DNA from: Methylobacterium sp. SyP6R
GTDB taxonomy: Bacteria; Pseudomonadota; Alphaproteobacteria; Rhizobiales; Beijerinckiaceae
NCBI RefSeq assembly: GCF_019216885.1
Contig: NZ_JAAQRC020000001.1
Span: 1,240,001-1,304,000 of the forward strand
DNA: 64,000 nucleotides
Reading direction: 5' to 3'
Positions 20,488 to 30,055 of this stretch are shown in pieces. The notes below the pieces were generated by a model. That model did no database searches, was not told the DNA's origin, and saw only the letters and a list, made by a program, of their open reading frames with translations. The position numbers and the translations under genes were made by a program. Position 1 is the first letter of the stretch; the number at the start of each line of letters is the position of its first letter.

Positions 20488-21963
20488 TCAATGCCCCGAA
20501 GCCACGGCCGATCCCGGCTTGTCGTGGGTGCCGAGCTTCTCGACCAACGTCGCCGAGGCCGCGTTGAGGCCGACGATCTCCACCGGTACCCCGTGGTGGC
20601 GGAACTTCAGCACGACCCGGTCGAGGGCGTTGACGGCGGTGAGGTCCCAGAAATGGGCCTGCGTCAGGTCGATCACCACGCGCTCCAGTTCCTCCTCGCG
20701 GAAGTCGAAGCCGGCATGGAAGGCCTCCGCGGTGGCGAAGAAGATCTGGCCCGTCACCCGGTAGGTGCAGGTCCGGCCCTCGCGGTTCGAGGCGACGGCG
20801 AAGAACCGGGTGACCTTGTGGGCGAAGAACAGCCCGCTCAGGATCACGCCGAACAGGACGCCCTTGGCGAGGTCGTGGGTGACGAGCACGACCGCGACGG
20901 TGCCGAGCATCACGATGCTCGACGTGGTCGGGTGGGTGACCAGGGTGCGGATCGAGCGCCACTGGAAGGTGTCGACCGAGACCACGATCATCACGGCGAC
21001 GAGCGCCGCCATCGGGATCTGCGCCACGTAACGCCCGAGCACCACGATCAGGAACAGCAGGAAGGCGCCGGACCACAGGGTCGAGAGCCGGCCGCGGCCC
21101 CCCGACGAGACGTTGATCATCGACTGGCCGATCATCGCGCAGCCGGCCATGCCGCCGAACAGGCCGGCGGTGACGTTGGCCAGCCCCTGGCCGGTGCATT
21201 CGCGGTTCTTGTTCGAGGTGGTGTCGGTGCGCTCGTCGATGATCGCCGCGGTCATCAGGCTCTCGAGCAGGCCGACCATGGCGATCGTCAGCGAATAGGG
21301 CAGGATGATCCGCAGGGTCTCCAGGGTGAATGGCACCTGCGGCAGGGCAAAGCTCGGCAATTCGCTCGGCAGCGCTCCCATGTCGCCGACGGTGCGGATG
21401 TCGAGGCCGAGGCTCATCGACAGGGCGGTGCACAGCACGATCGCCACCAGCGCCGGGGGCACGGCCTTCGTCAGGTACGGCAGGCCGTAGATCAGCGCGA
21501 TGCCGGCGGCGGTCATCGCGTAGACGACCGGCCCGCGGCCGATCAGCTCCGGCAGCTGGGCCATGAAGATGAGGATGGCGAGCGCGTTGACGAAGCCGGT
21601 GACGACCGAGCGCGAGACGAAGCGCATCAGGTCGCCGAGCTTGAACGCCCCGGCGGCGATCTGGATCAGGCCGGTGAGGATGGTGGCGGCGAGGAGATGG
21701 CCGAGGCCGTGATCCTTGACCAGCGACGTCATCAGCAGGGCGGTCGCCCCGGTGGCCGCCGAGATCATCGCCGGGCGCCCGCCCGCGATGGCGGTGACGA
21801 CCGCGATGCAGAACGAGGCATAGAGCGCGACCCTCGGGTCGACCCCGGCGATGACCGAGAAGGCGAGCGATTCGGGGATGAGGGCAAGCGCCACGACGGT
21901 GCCGGCCAGGATCTCGCGCGTGACGTCGGGCGCCCATTCGCGCCGCAGGCGGACGAGGTTCAT
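20488..21963 (-). CDS. SulP family inorganic anion transporter
   Basis: 491 residues. The N-terminus [21 protein letters not shown] and about ten to twelve hydrophobic segments match SulP/SLC26 carriers. A C-terminal STAS domain (about residues 385-480, with [20 protein letters not shown]) completes the usual architecture. Substrates in the family include sulfate, bicarbonate and other anions. The bacterial subgroup with [22 protein letters not shown] is often annotated as sulfate permease, but specificity is not proven. It ends close to the palindromic repeat and is transcribed alone. Confidence 0.9.
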   Translation of the reverse strand: MNLVRLRREWAPDVTREILAGTVVALALIPESLAFSVIAGVDPRVALYASFCIAVVTAIAGGRPAMISAATGATALLMTSLVKDHGLGHLLAATILTGLIQIAAGAFKLGDLMRFVSRSVVTGFVNALAILIFMAQLPELIGRGPVVYAMTAAGIALIYGLPYLTKAVPPALVAIVLCTALSMSLGLDIRTVGDMGALPSELPSFALPQVPFTLETLRIILPYSLTIAMVGLLESLMTAAIIDERTDTTSNKNRECTGQGLANVTAGLFGGMAGCAMIGQSMINVSSGGRGRLSTLWSGAFLLFLIVVLGRYVAQIPMAALVAVMIVVSVDTFQWRSIRTLVTHPTTSSIVMLGTVAVVLVTHDLAKGVLFGVILSGLFFAHKVTRFFAVASNREGRTCTYRVTGQIFFATAEAFHAGFDFREEELERVVIDLTQAHFWDLTAVNALDRVVLKFRHHGVPVEIVGLNAASATLVEKLGTHDKPGSAVASGH

Positions 21964-22238
21964 GGAGTCTGAGCTTTCGGAACGGGCGCGACGAGGCGCG
22001 CGAGGACGGTCCGCCGCGCGGAGCGGACGGGTACGGAGGACAGGCGTGGAGAGAGGACGCGGGAGAGCGGAGCGCTACGGCGGCGTGGGCCGCGAGACCA
22101 ATATGGCTCGATCCTGCATCATGGGTCCGTGCGTACACGGGTCTTTGCTGCGGCGCAACGGGGCGAGGGGATCAAAGTCGCAACGGCTGGGCGCAGGGTT
22201 ATCGGGAACCAACCAAACCGAGATTGGCGCGGGTTTCC

Positions 22239-22430
22239 CCTCTCCCCGCGGGCGGGGAGAGGCTTTCGCCCCTCTCGTCGGGGGCGAAAGGAGCGCAGGC
22301 GTAGCCGGAGCGAGGGTGAGGGGGTCTCTACGGGTGAGACTCTTCCGGAAACACCCCCTCACCCTCGCCCTTCGGGCTTGCTGCATCTCCTGAACGGAGA
22401 CGCAGCCCTCTCCCCGCCCGCGGGGAGAGG
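22239..22430. repeat. Structured palindromic repeat, copy D
   Basis: Same outer 24-bp blocks as copies A-C. The first internal hairpin is CTTTCGCCCC/GGGGCGAAAG. The last is GCTGCATCTCC/GGAGACGCAGC with one unpaired position. The central GCGAGGGTGAGGGGGT and ACCCCCTCACCCTCGC arms are retained. It lies between hpnN and sulP, both on the minus strand. Confidence 0.9.
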
Positions 22431-22451
22431 AGATTCCCCGCGCCCTTCAAG

Positions 22452-22486
22452 AAAAAAGCCCGCCCCTCGGCGGAGGGGCGGGCCTT
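22452..22486 (-). terminator. Rho-independent terminator of hpnN
   Basis: On the minus strand a stem of about 12 bp (GGCCCGCCCCTCC/GGAGGGGCGGGC, small loop) is followed by six T residues. It lies 26 bases beyond the hpnN stop. Confidence 0.85.
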
Positions 22487-22511
22487 GTCGTTACGGAGCG
22501 TACTCCAGCCC

Positions 22512-25175
22512 CTAGGCCGGGATCAGCGGATCCCGCCGCGCCGCATTCTCCGGCACCCCGTCCTTGGCCTTCTGCTTCGGCGGCGGCCCGAGGAAGGCCG
22601 GGACGATGAAGAAGGCGGCGACCAGGGTGAAGAACAGCGACAGGGCGAGCAGCTTGCCCATGCTGGCGGTGCCCGGGTGGCTCGACAGGACCAGCGAGCC
22701 GAAGGCGGTGCCGGTGGTCAGCGCCGAGAAGAAGATCGCCCGGGTCAGGCTGGAGGCGAGCATGTCGGCGACGCCGGCCCGCCAGGCGATCACGTAGTAG
22801 ATGTGGAAGGCCACGCCCACCGCCAGCATCAAGGGCAGCGCGATGATGTTGGCGAAGTTGAGCGGCATGCCGATGAGGTAGAGCGCCTCCAGCGTCCACA
22901 GGGTGGCGAGCACCAGCGGTCCGAGCGCCATGGCGACGTCCCAGGGCCGGCGCAGGGCCACCGACAGGATGATGAAGATCGAGAGCAGCGCCAGCAGGCC
23001 CGCCTCGATGAAGGCGCCCAGGATGGTGTGGCTCGACAGGGTGGTGGCGACCGGCGCGCCGGTGGCGTGGGGAGCGACGCTCAGGACTTCCTTGGCGAAG
23101 CGCCGCTGCACCAGGTTGTCGTTCGAGTTGCCCTTCGGCTGCACCTCGATCCGGGCCTTGCCGTCGGCGGCGATCCAGTCGGAGCGGATCTGCTTGGGCA
23201 GGTTCTCGAGGGTGATCTTCTCCGGCGCGAGCAGGCTGCGCAGGCGGGTGAGCAGGACCTTGAGGTTCGGCACCACCGCGGCGGCGGCGGCCTCGCGGAC
23301 GGACGGCTCGGCGGAAGCCAGGCGGTCGAGGGTGTCGGTGAAGCCCTGGATGGTGGCGAGCGGGCCGGAAGCGGCGGCGCCCTGCTCCTTGCCACCCTGC
23401 TCCTTGGCACCCTGCGCGATCCCGCGGAGCGCCGTCACGGCGTTGCGGATCGCCGTCACCACCTCGCGGTCGGTCGGCGGGGGCGCGACGCGGGGCGGGT
23501 TGAGCACGGGCCCGAGCACCTGCGCCGCGTCCTCGATGGTCGCGAGCTTCTGGTCCTGGTCGGCGGGCACGAAGGTGTTGATGTCGATCACCCCGGCGAC
23601 ACCCGGCAGGGCCATCAGCTTCCTGACCATCGGGTCGATGGCGTCGCGGTCCGGCACCACCACGTCGATCGAGTTCGGGCTGGTCTTCGGGTCCTTGGCG
23701 AGATCGAGATAGGTCGCGACCGATTCCACCTTCGCGCTGCGCAGGTGCATCGGGTTCGAATCGAACGGCAGCCAGTAGAGCAGCGGCAGGCCCGCCACGG
23801 TGACGAGGCCGGTCAGCGCCAGGACCAGCTTGCGGTGCTCGAGGATCCAGTGATCGACCGAGGCCATGCTGGCGGTGCCGACCTCCTGCTTCTCGCCCGG
23901 CGGCCGCAGCACGGCGATCAGCGCCGGCAGCATGGTGAGCGAGAACAGGTAGGCGACGATCATGCCGACGCCGGCGATCAGGCCGAGCTCGGACACGCCG
24001 CGGAAGTCGGTCGGCAGGAAGGAGAAGAAGCCGGCCAGCAGCGACACCGCCGCCAGCGTCAGCGACCAGCCGACGCCCCGGGCGGCCGAGCGGATCGCCC
24101 GCTCCAGGTCTCCCTCGGCGAAGCGGTCGGCGCGATAGCGCACGGCGAACTGGATGCCGAAATCGATGCCCAGGCCGACGAACAGGGCCGCGAAGGCGAC
24201 CGAGATCGGGTTCAGCTCGCCGACCATCAGGAGACCGAGGGCGGCCGTGACGATGAGCCCCGCGAAGGTGGTGACGAGCACCGCGACGACGAGGCTGCCC
24301 GAGCGGAGCGCCAGCCACAGGAACAGCACGATGGCGCCGCCGGTGACCGAGTAGTTCAGCCCGGCATCGTCGGCGAGGGTCGCGAACTCGTCGTCCGCCA
24401 CCGCGACCTGGCCGGTGAGGCGCACCCGCACCCCGTTGGCCTCGGTCAGGCCGAGGTTGCGGGCGGTCTCGCGGATCAGCTGGGTCGCCTTCTCGCCGGG
24501 CTGCAGGGCGTCGTAGTCGAGCACCGGCTGGGCGATGACGAAGCGGCGCAGGTCGCTCGGCTCGGCCTTGCCGCCCGAGAGCAGCAATTGCCACGAGAGC
24601 TGCGCCCGCTCGCCCTTCAGGACGCGATCAAAGACCTCCTTCATCTGGCCCATCGGGCCGACGAGGTCCTCGGGCTTGGCCTGGCCCGCCTTCACCCCTT
24701 GAGCGCCCATCACCATGGCCTGCATGATGCCGCGCAGGGACGGGTCGGCGGCGAGCGGCCCGAGCAGGCCCTGCTGCTGGATCAGCCGCTCCGTGGTCTG
24801 GTCCAGTTCCTTCTGGGGCATCAGCAGGAGGCCGTTCTTGTCGAAGAACGGCCCGCCATCGGGGCGGTAGACGATCGGCAGCAGGTCCTTGTGGGTCGCG
24901 AGGGCCTGGGTCAGGCGGGTCGCCGCCTCCTCGGCCTGTTCCGGGGTCTGCCCGTCGATCACCGTGACGAGGAGGTTGCTGCGCTGCGGAAAAATCTTCT
25001 CGAACTGGATCTCGTCCTGGCGCCAGGGCACGTCCGGGGTGATGAGGCGCTCGACGTCGGTGTTGATGCGGAAGAGATGCGCCGCCGTGACGGCGCTCGC
25101 GACGGTGAGCAGCAGCGCGGCCACGAGGACGAGCCAGCGCCGGTGTACGGAAAACGCCACGAGCCGTTCGATCAC
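22512..25175 (-). CDS. hpnN: Hopanoid transporter of the RND superfamily (HpnN)
   Basis: 887 residues from a GTG start at 25175 (MIERLVAFSVHRRWLVLV); the longer open frame upstream adds 32 low-complexity residues. It has two repeats of a membrane helix, a large periplasmic domain and five further helices (MMPL/SSD-type). The motif GLGIDFGIQFAVRYRADRF lies in the first helical bundle. HpnN moves hopanoids from the inner to the outer membrane; this was shown in Rhodopseudomonas palustris and is family knowledge here. Periplasmic loops contain AKEQGGKEQGAAASG, a local low-complexity insert. It is divergent from ispH-hpnH, and together they form the hopanoid block. Confidence 0.93.
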   Translation of the reverse strand: MIERLVAFSVHRRWLVLVAALLLTVASAVTAAHLFRINTDVERLITPDVPWRQDEIQFEKIFPQRSNLLVTVIDGQTPEQAEEAATRLTQALATHKDLLPIVYRPDGGPFFDKNGLLLMPQKELDQTTERLIQQQGLLGPLAADPSLRGIMQAMVMGAQGVKAGQAKPEDLVGPMGQMKEVFDRVLKGERAQLSWQLLLSGGKAEPSDLRRFVIAQPVLDYDALQPGEKATQLIRETARNLGLTEANGVRVRLTGQVAVADDEFATLADDAGLNYSVTGGAIVLFLWLALRSGSLVVAVLVTTFAGLIVTAALGLLMVGELNPISVAFAALFVGLGIDFGIQFAVRYRADRFAEGDLERAIRSAARGVGWSLTLAAVSLLAGFFSFLPTDFRGVSELGLIAGVGMIVAYLFSLTMLPALIAVLRPPGEKQEVGTASMASVDHWILEHRKLVLALTGLVTVAGLPLLYWLPFDSNPMHLRSAKVESVATYLDLAKDPKTSPNSIDVVVPDRDAIDPMVRKLMALPGVAGVIDINTFVPADQDQKLATIEDAAQVLGPVLNPPRVAPPPTDREVVTAIRNAVTALRGIAQGAKEQGGKEQGAAASGPLATIQGFTDTLDRLASAEPSVREAAAAAVVPNLKVLLTRLRSLLAPEKITLENLPKQIRSDWIAADGKARIEVQPKGNSNDNLVQRRFAKEVLSVAPHATGAPVATTLSSHTILGAFIEAGLLALLSIFIILSVALRRPWDVAMALGPLVLATLWTLEALYLIGMPLNFANIIALPLMLAVGVAFHIYYVIAWRAGVADMLASSLTRAIFFSALTTGTAFGSLVLSSHPGTASMGKLLALSLFFTLVAAFFIVPAFLGPPPKQKAKDGVPENAARRDPLIPA

Positions 25176-25588
25176 GATGCGAAGCCTGCCTCTAGCTCGC
25201 GGGCCATGCGGCGGCCCGGTGGAATCCTGACGATCGGCCCGACGGCCCTGCCACGGCGATGTCCCGTGCAAGACGCGCGCTAGCCGGGACCAACATAGCG
25301 CGCGGGGCGGCGGCGCCCATGGTCGCGAGGTGCATCGGTGTCACGGCAACGCTCCAGGGAGCGTCCGTGGCGCGCTAGGTAATGACCCGCAGGCCCGATT
25401 GCAACGCGTTGGCGCAAAACGGATCCCCGATCCGACCGGACTTCGCCGCGCAGGTCCTTCGGCCCGGCTCGGCTTTACGCCTCCGCCGGCCTCGCCCTAA
25501 ACCTTCGGCCCGAGAGGGCTTTGCCCGGCAGGACGAGAGGGCTTTGCCCGACAGGAGCCGAGTCGCGGCGAGACGAGACGGAGGTCCG
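25176..25588. other. Divergent promoter region hpnN / ispH with a 23-bp tandem repeat
   Basis: 413 bases holding the promoters of hpnN and of ispH-hpnH. At 25511-25533 and 25534-25556 a 23-base unit beginning CGAGAGGGCTTTGCCC occurs twice in tandem with one mismatch, 33 bases before the ispH start. No other element was recognised. Confidence 0.7.
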
Positions 25589-26539
25589 GTGGCGGCAGAG
25601 CAGGAGAACGGGATCGACCTCGTGCTGGCCCAGCCGCGGGGCTTCTGCGCCGGGGTGGTGCGGGCGGTCGACATCGTCGAGCGGGTGCTCGCCCGGGGCG
25701 ATCGCGCGGTCTATGTTCGCCACGAGATCGTCCATAACGGCCGCGTCGTCGCCGACCTGAAGGCCAAGGGCGCCCACTTCGTCGAGAGCCTCGACGCGGT
25801 GCCTATTGGGGCCACCACGATCTTCTCGGCCCACGGCGTGTCGCGGGCGGTCGAGGCGGAGGCCGCGCGACGGAGCCTGCCCGTGATCGACGCCACCTGC
25901 CCGCTGGTCGCCAAGGTGCACAAGCAAGGGCAGCTTTATGCCGCGCAAGGCCGCACGGTGATCCTGGTGGGTCATGCCGGCCACGCCGAGGTCGAGGGGA
26001 CGCTCGGCCGGATCGACGGGGCGGTCCATCTCGTCGGCAGCGTGGCGGAGGCCGAGACCCTCGACCTGCCCGCCGAGACGCGGCTCGCCTACGTCACCCA
26101 GACGACGCTCAGCGTCGACGACACGCGGGCGATCATCGCGGTCCTGCACAGACGCTTCCCCGATCTCGTCGGGCCAGAGACCAGGGACATCTGCTACGCG
26201 ACCCAGAACCGCCAGGCCGCCGTGCGGGCGCTCGCCGAGGTCGCCGACCTGATCCTGGTGGTCGGCGCGAAGAATTCCTCGAACTGCAACCGCCTGCGCG
26301 AGGTCGCCGCCGAGGCCGGCCGGCCGAGCCATCTCGTCGAAGGCGCGGAGGACTTGCGCCGAATCGCCCTCGACGGCGTGCGGACCCTCGGGCTGACCGC
26401 CGGCGCGTCGACCCCCGAGGTGGTGATCGCCGAGGTGATTGCTGCGCTGCAGCGTCGCACCCCCCTGCGGATTTCCACGCTTCCGGGCGTGGTCGAGAGC
26501 GCAAGCTTCCCGCTCCCGTCGAGTTTGGGCCACAGTTAG
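25589..26539 (+). CDS. ispH: 4-hydroxy-3-methylbut-2-enyl diphosphate reductase
   Basis: 316 residues from a GTG at 25589 preceded by GGAGG with good spacing; the open frame extends 69 codons upstream but without family similarity. It catalyses the last step of the MEP pathway, forming IPP and DMAPP with a 4Fe-4S cluster. The three cluster cysteines are visible in [22 protein letters not shown] and [12 protein letters not shown]. It also shows the conserved AGASTPE. Placement between hpnN and hpnH suggests that isoprenoid supply is tied to hopanoid synthesis, since squalene derives from these precursors. Confidence 0.96.
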   Translation: MAAEQENGIDLVLAQPRGFCAGVVRAVDIVERVLARGDRAVYVRHEIVHNGRVVADLKAKGAHFVESLDAVPIGATTIFSAHGVSRAVEAEAARRSLPVIDATCPLVAKVHKQGQLYAAQGRTVILVGHAGHAEVEGTLGRIDGAVHLVGSVAEAETLDLPAETRLAYVTQTTLSVDDTRAIIAVLHRRFPDLVGPETRDICYATQNRQAAVRALAEVADLILVVGAKNSSNCNRLREVAAEAGRPSHLVEGAEDLRRIALDGVRTLGLTAGASTPEVVIAEVIAALQRRTPLRISTLPGVVESASFPLPSSLGHS

Positions 26540-26661
26540 GCCGATACGCACCCAGCCTGGACTCTTTCGAACCTAGCTTGCTGGAAATCCGCCACTTTTC
26601 GGGCTAATCAGCCCGCTTGGCACAGCACTCGACACGAACCACGACACAAGGAGCCTTGGTC

Positions 26662-27816
26662 TTGGGCATTCCTCTCCGGTACGTCGCGAAGATCGGCGGC
26701 TACATCCTCAAGCAGCACCTCACCGGCCGCAAGCGCTACCCGCTTGTCATGATGATGGAGCCGTTGTTCCGGTGCAATCTTGCCTGCGCGGGCTGCGGCA
26801 AGATCGACTATCCGGACGAGATCCTCAACAAGCGCCTGCCGGTCGACGAAGCTCTCGAGTCGGTCCGCGAGTGCGGTGCACCCGTGGTGGTCATCGCCGG
26901 CGGCGAGCCGCTCCTGCACAAGGACCTGCCGCAGATCGTCGAGGGCATCATCGCCCAGAAGAAGTTCGCGATCGTCTGCACCAACGCACTTCTCCTCGAG
27001 AAGAAGATCGCGCAATACAAGCCGAGCCCGTATTTCACTTGGTCGATCCATCTCGATGGCGACAAGGACATGCACGACCAGTCGGTGTGCCAGCGCGGCG
27101 TCTACGACAAGGCGGTGGCGGCGATCCAGAAGGCCAAGGAGATGGGCTTCCGGGTCACGATCAACTGCACCTTCTTCAACAACTCCTCGGCCGACAAGAT
27201 CGCCGACTTCTTCGACAGCGTGACCCGGATGGGCATCGACGGCATCACCGTCTCCCCCGGCTACGCCTACGAGCGCGCCCCCGACCAGCAGCACTTCCTC
27301 AACCGCCGGGCGACCAAGGACCTGTTCCGCGGCGTGTTCCGTCTCGGCAAGGAGAAGGGCCGCGAGAAGTGGACCTTCCAGCAATCAGGCCTGTTCCTCG
27401 ACTTCCTGGCCGGCAACCAGACCTACCACTGCACGCCGTGGGGCAACCCGACCCGGACGGTCTTCGGCTGGCAGAAGCCGTGCTACCTGCTCGGCGAAGG
27501 CTACGCCAAGACCTTCAAGGAGCTGATGGAGACCACGGACTGGGATTCCTACGGCACCGGCAACTACGAGAAGTGCGCCGACTGCATGGTGCATTCCGGC
27601 TACGAGGCCTCGTCGGTGGTCGACTCGGTGAAGAAGCCGTGGAAGCCGGTGATCTACGCTCTCCGCGGGATCAAGACCGAGGGCGAGATGGCTCCCGAGA
27701 TCTCCCTCGAGAACCAGCGCCCGGCCGAGTTCGTGTTCTCACGCAACGTCGCGCAGAAGCTCTCCGAGATCCGGGACGCCAAGGCCGACGCCAAGAAGCG
27801 CGCGACAGCGGCCTAA
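26662..27816 (+). CDS. hpnH: Adenosylhopane synthase, radical SAM enzyme (HpnH)
   Basis: 384 residues. HpnH joins a 5'-deoxyadenosyl radical to diploptene to give adenosylhopane, the first step in side-chain extension (family knowledge). The radical SAM cluster motif is CNLACAGC (CX3CX2C), in RCNLACAGCGKIDYP. GGEPLLHKDL follows in the core. Further cysteines at the C-terminus (YEKCADCMVHSGYE) may bind a second cofactor or metal. A TTG start at 26662 (MGIPLRYVAKIGGY) was chosen because AAGGAG lies eight bases before it; an in-frame ATG at 26617 would add 15 unrelated residues. Its 3' end overlaps the 3' end of convergent hpnG by 78 bases. Confidence 0.94.
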   Translation: MGIPLRYVAKIGGYILKQHLTGRKRYPLVMMMEPLFRCNLACAGCGKIDYPDEILNKRLPVDEALESVRECGAPVVVIAGGEPLLHKDLPQIVEGIIAQKKFAIVCTNALLLEKKIAQYKPSPYFTWSIHLDGDKDMHDQSVCQRGVYDKAVAAIQKAKEMGFRVTINCTFFNNSSADKIADFFDSVTRMGIDGITVSPGYAYERAPDQQHFLNRRATKDLFRGVFRLGKEKGREKWTFQQSGLFLDFLAGNQTYHCTPWGNPTRTVFGWQKPCYLLGEGYAKTFKELMETTDWDSYGTGNYEKCADCMVHSGYEASSVVDSVKKPWKPVIYALRGIKTEGEMAPEISLENQRPAEFVFSRNVAQKLSEIRDAKADAKKRATAA

Positions 27817-28479
27817 CGAGGCGAAGGCCGCCGACGAGTCGCGGGCGAGGCGCACCAGCCCGCCCACGCTCGCCGAGCGGCGGGCCAGAGCCGACAGGAC
27901 GGCGAGGATATCGGGCTCGCCGTCCGGCTTGAGGGCCTTGGCGATCGCCGCCGGCAGGGCGCGGTCGGCCGGGTCGCACACCACCCGGACGGCGCAGAAC
28001 GGCAGGCCGTGGACCTCCGCGAAGGCCGCCGCGACCTGCGATTCCATGTCGACCGCAGCAGTGCCGGTCTCGGCATGCAGGACCGCCTTGGCGTGCGGAG
28101 ACAGCACCGCCGCCTCCACCCCCGCGACATCGGCCTGGATCACCCGCCCCGGCGCGTCCGCCAACCGGCGGGCGAGAGCCGCGACCACCTCCGGATGCGC
28201 CTGGAAGCGCCGCCCGGCCGAGACGACCCCGGTCGCCACCACGACGTCGCCCGGCACCAAGGCCGGATCGAGCCCGCCGGCAATGCCGATGCTCATCACC
28301 GCCCGGCAGCCCGGGCCGCTGCGCCCCTTCAAAAGATCCCGCAACCGCTCCGGATTGCCCCCGGCCCCCACCGTCGCCACGCCCGGCCCGGCGGCGAGCC
28401 GCGCCTCGCGGGCCAGGCCGGTCACGGCCAGGACGGGATGAGGCCCGTTCGGACCGGTGGTGTCCTCGACGACGATCAT
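27739..28479 (-). CDS. hpnG: Hopanoid nucleoside phosphorylase (HpnG)
   Basis: 246 residues from ATG 28479. HpnG removes adenine from adenosylhopane, leading to ribosylhopane and on to bacteriohopanetetrol (family knowledge). Nucleoside phosphorylase/hydrolase features are visible: SIGIAGGLDPALVPGDVVVA and the ligand-binding VDMESQVAAAFAEVHGLPF. It is convergent with hpnH and the last 26 codons are antisense to the hpnH C-terminus. The C-terminal tail (VGLGVPDLGELLRDVA) lies wholly in that overlap, so an earlier ancestral stop is possible. Confidence 0.92.
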   Translation of the reverse strand: MIVVEDTTGPNGPHPVLAVTGLAREARLAAGPGVATVGAGGNPERLRDLLKGRSGPGCRAVMSIGIAGGLDPALVPGDVVVATGVVSAGRRFQAHPEVVAALARRLADAPGRVIQADVAGVEAAVLSPHAKAVLHAETGTAAVDMESQVAAAFAEVHGLPFCAVRVVCDPADRALPAAIAKALKPDGEPDILAVLSALARRSASVGGLVRLARDSSAAFASLGRCRALLGVGLGVPDLGELLRDVA

Positions 28480-29029
28480 GCGGAGTCCTGAGCTTTCAAT
28501 GGGGGCAGGCATTGGGGGCAGGCGACAAGCACCCCTCATACCAGAGCGGAGGAGGCGGTCCTGTGGCGCCGGTGACACGGGCGGGGCTCCGGCCGGTGCC
28601 GTGAATGACCACCCATGAACGACGGCACAGAAATGCCCGCAGACAATCCCGGCAGGCTGCCGCCGGTGGATCGGGTGATCGCCATCGATGGGTAAGCGGA
28701 GCGGCGGACGGCGTGATGCCGTCGGGCGATCGGTCAGCCTGCCCGGCTGAACGCAGGATCGTGCCATCCGGCGGCGGACGGGGCACGATTGTGCTTGTAG
28801 GCCCCGGCCCGCCTCGGCTATGACCCCGCTCGGACAGAAAAAAGGCCGCCCTTGCGAGGCGGCCCGAAGTCTAGGGAGGAAACGCCCAAAGAGGGCTGCA
28901 CCGCCGCGACGCCATCGCTGCGGTACGACGCGGTTATCTCATGCTGCATCGCACAAAGCAATCGATTGCAGCGCACAACGGCCATGCTCGAAGCACATGG
29001 GTGGCCTTTGCGATGCGGGGACGATCCGG
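28480..29029. other. Intergenic region upstream of hpnG
   Basis: 550 bases. It contains the hpnG promoter region, a minus-strand terminator at 28836-28866, and a 12-bp perfect palindrome GCAATCGATTGC at 28958-28969 that could be a binding site. Short open frames here lack start signals and GC-position bias that I would trust. Confidence 0.5.
28836..28866 (-). terminator. Rho-independent terminator (minus strand)
   Basis: GGCCGCC/GGCGGCC with a 7-nt loop, followed on the minus strand by a run of six T residues. It lies about 165 bases beyond the stop of the holin-like gene and would end that transcript before hpnG. Confidence 0.75.
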
Positions 29030-29389
29030 CTAGCGCCGGATGTCCATCTTCCGCAGGCCCCAGAATGCCAGCATGGCGGCCGCGACGGTGAAGGGCGCCG
29101 CCCCGATCACGGCCGCGATCGGCTCCGACCCGATCAGCCCCCCGAGACCCTTCACCAGGGCCATCAGCAGCAGGAAACCGCTGACGCAGGCGAGCAGCAG
29201 GATCGCGCCGCCCCACAGGGCCCAGCCCGAGACGACGCGGGCGATCCGGTCGACCTCGTCGGAGAACAGCGTGATCTCCTTGACGGCCAGGCTGCTCGCG
29301 AGGCGTACCGCCTCGACGACCAGCCTGATCGTGCTCACCTGCCGGTCGGCCCGCAAAGCTCGCGCTCCCGCCTCGCCGCGACCGGGCAT
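29030..29389 (-). CDS. Phage-holin-family (holin superfamily III-like) small membrane protein
   Basis: 119 residues (or 102 from GTG 29338). An amphipathic N-terminal helix (LASSLAVKEITLFSDEVDRIARVV) is followed by two membrane helices (WGGAILLLACVSGFLLLMAL and AAPFTVAAAMLAFWGL) and a short basic tail. This resembles the DUF1469/Holin-X group, which is widespread in bacterial chromosomes and rarely has a proven lytic role. There are no phage genes nearby. Function is unknown. Confidence 0.7.
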   Translation of the reverse strand: MPGRGEAGARALRADRQVSTIRLVVEAVRLASSLAVKEITLFSDEVDRIARVVSGWALWGGAILLLACVSGFLLLMALVKGLGGLIGSEPIAAVIGAAPFTVAAAMLAFWGLRKMDIRR

Positions 29390-29443
29390 CGGTGCGGCGA
29401 GCGAAAACGCCCGAGCTTGGCCGTCGTTCCCGGGTCGTGCCCG

Positions 29444-29920
29444 TCAGGCGGGCTTGAGCGGACAGCTCTGGCGGGCCAGCAGCCGCCAGTCGCCGCCATC
29501 TTTCAGCCAGACCTGCATCACCGCGATGTAGGAGCGGCCGGTCTCGCCGTTGGGCAGGATATCGGCGCCGTCCCAGACGTGACGGACCATGGCGGTATCG
29601 CCGACGATCTGGAACCACGGCTCCGAGAAGGTCAGCGACTTGTAGTTGGTCTTGCCGGCGAGGCTGGCGATGAACTGGGGCTTGGTCTCGATCTTGCGCC
29701 CGCTCGAATGGCCGTAGCTGAGCTGCGGATGGGTGAGGGCGTCGAGCGCCTTGGCGTCGCCCTCCACGATCGCGACCCGCAGGGCCTCGAGCTTCCCGGC
29801 CACCGCCTCGTTCCCGTCCGCGGCCAGGGCCGCGCCCGATCCGAGCATCGGGGCCGCCATCACCCCCATCGTCATGCCCGCCAGCAGGACGCGCCGCGAG
29901 CAGCTCTCTGTCCGTTCCAT
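29444..29920 (-). CDS. Exported nuclear-transport-factor-2-like (DUF4440-type) protein
   Basis: 158 residues. The ATG at 29920 is preceded by GGGAGG. The N-terminus MERTESCSRRVLLAGMTMGV carries a twin-arginine-like signal (SRRVLLAG) ending near ALAADG, so it is probably exported folded through Tat. The mature part (LEALRVAIVEGDAKALDALTHPQL...YIAVMQVWLKDGGDWRLLARQS) matches SnoaL/NTF2-like folds of the DUF4440 type, a cone-shaped small-molecule-binding scaffold. The ligand is unknown. It is on the same strand as the flanking genes and about 55 bases from the holin-like gene. Confidence 0.8.
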   Translation of the reverse strand: MERTESCSRRVLLAGMTMGVMAAPMLGSGAALAADGNEAVAGKLEALRVAIVEGDAKALDALTHPQLSYGHSSGRKIETKPQFIASLAGKTNYKSLTFSEPWFQIVGDTAMVRHVWDGADILPNGETGRSYIAVMQVWLKDGGDWRLLARQSCPLKPA

Positions 29921-30055
29921 GGACTTCCTCCCGTCCGTGCGGTCACCGACGGGTTGATCCCGGCCGCGCCGCACGCCCCGAGCTTAGCGCGGAGCCCCGC
30001 TTCAGGCCACCGCGCCATCACAGTCGGGCTTGGCCCGCGAAATGGGAGCGCTCGG

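Larger units (their letters stand above)
21964..22511. other. Intergenic region upstream of sulP and downstream of hpnN
   Basis: 548 bases. From left to right it holds the sulP promoter region (no motif recognised), structured repeat copy D at 22239-22430, and the hpnN terminator at 22452-22486. I see no convincing small gene. Confidence 0.6.

Noticed and set aside
20491..21972. A 493-codon plus-strand open frame antisense to the SulP gene
   Set aside because: Shadow of the transporter; the predicted protein is all charged residues with no signal or domain.
28605..28823. A 72-codon plus-strand ORF upstream of hpnG
   Set aside because: No ribosome binding site, no similarity, Arg/Gly-rich; likely noncoding spacer.
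29030..29389. Holin-like gene taken as a sign of a prophage
   Set aside because: No integrase, capsid, lysin or other phage gene is near; this family is common as chromosomal single genes.
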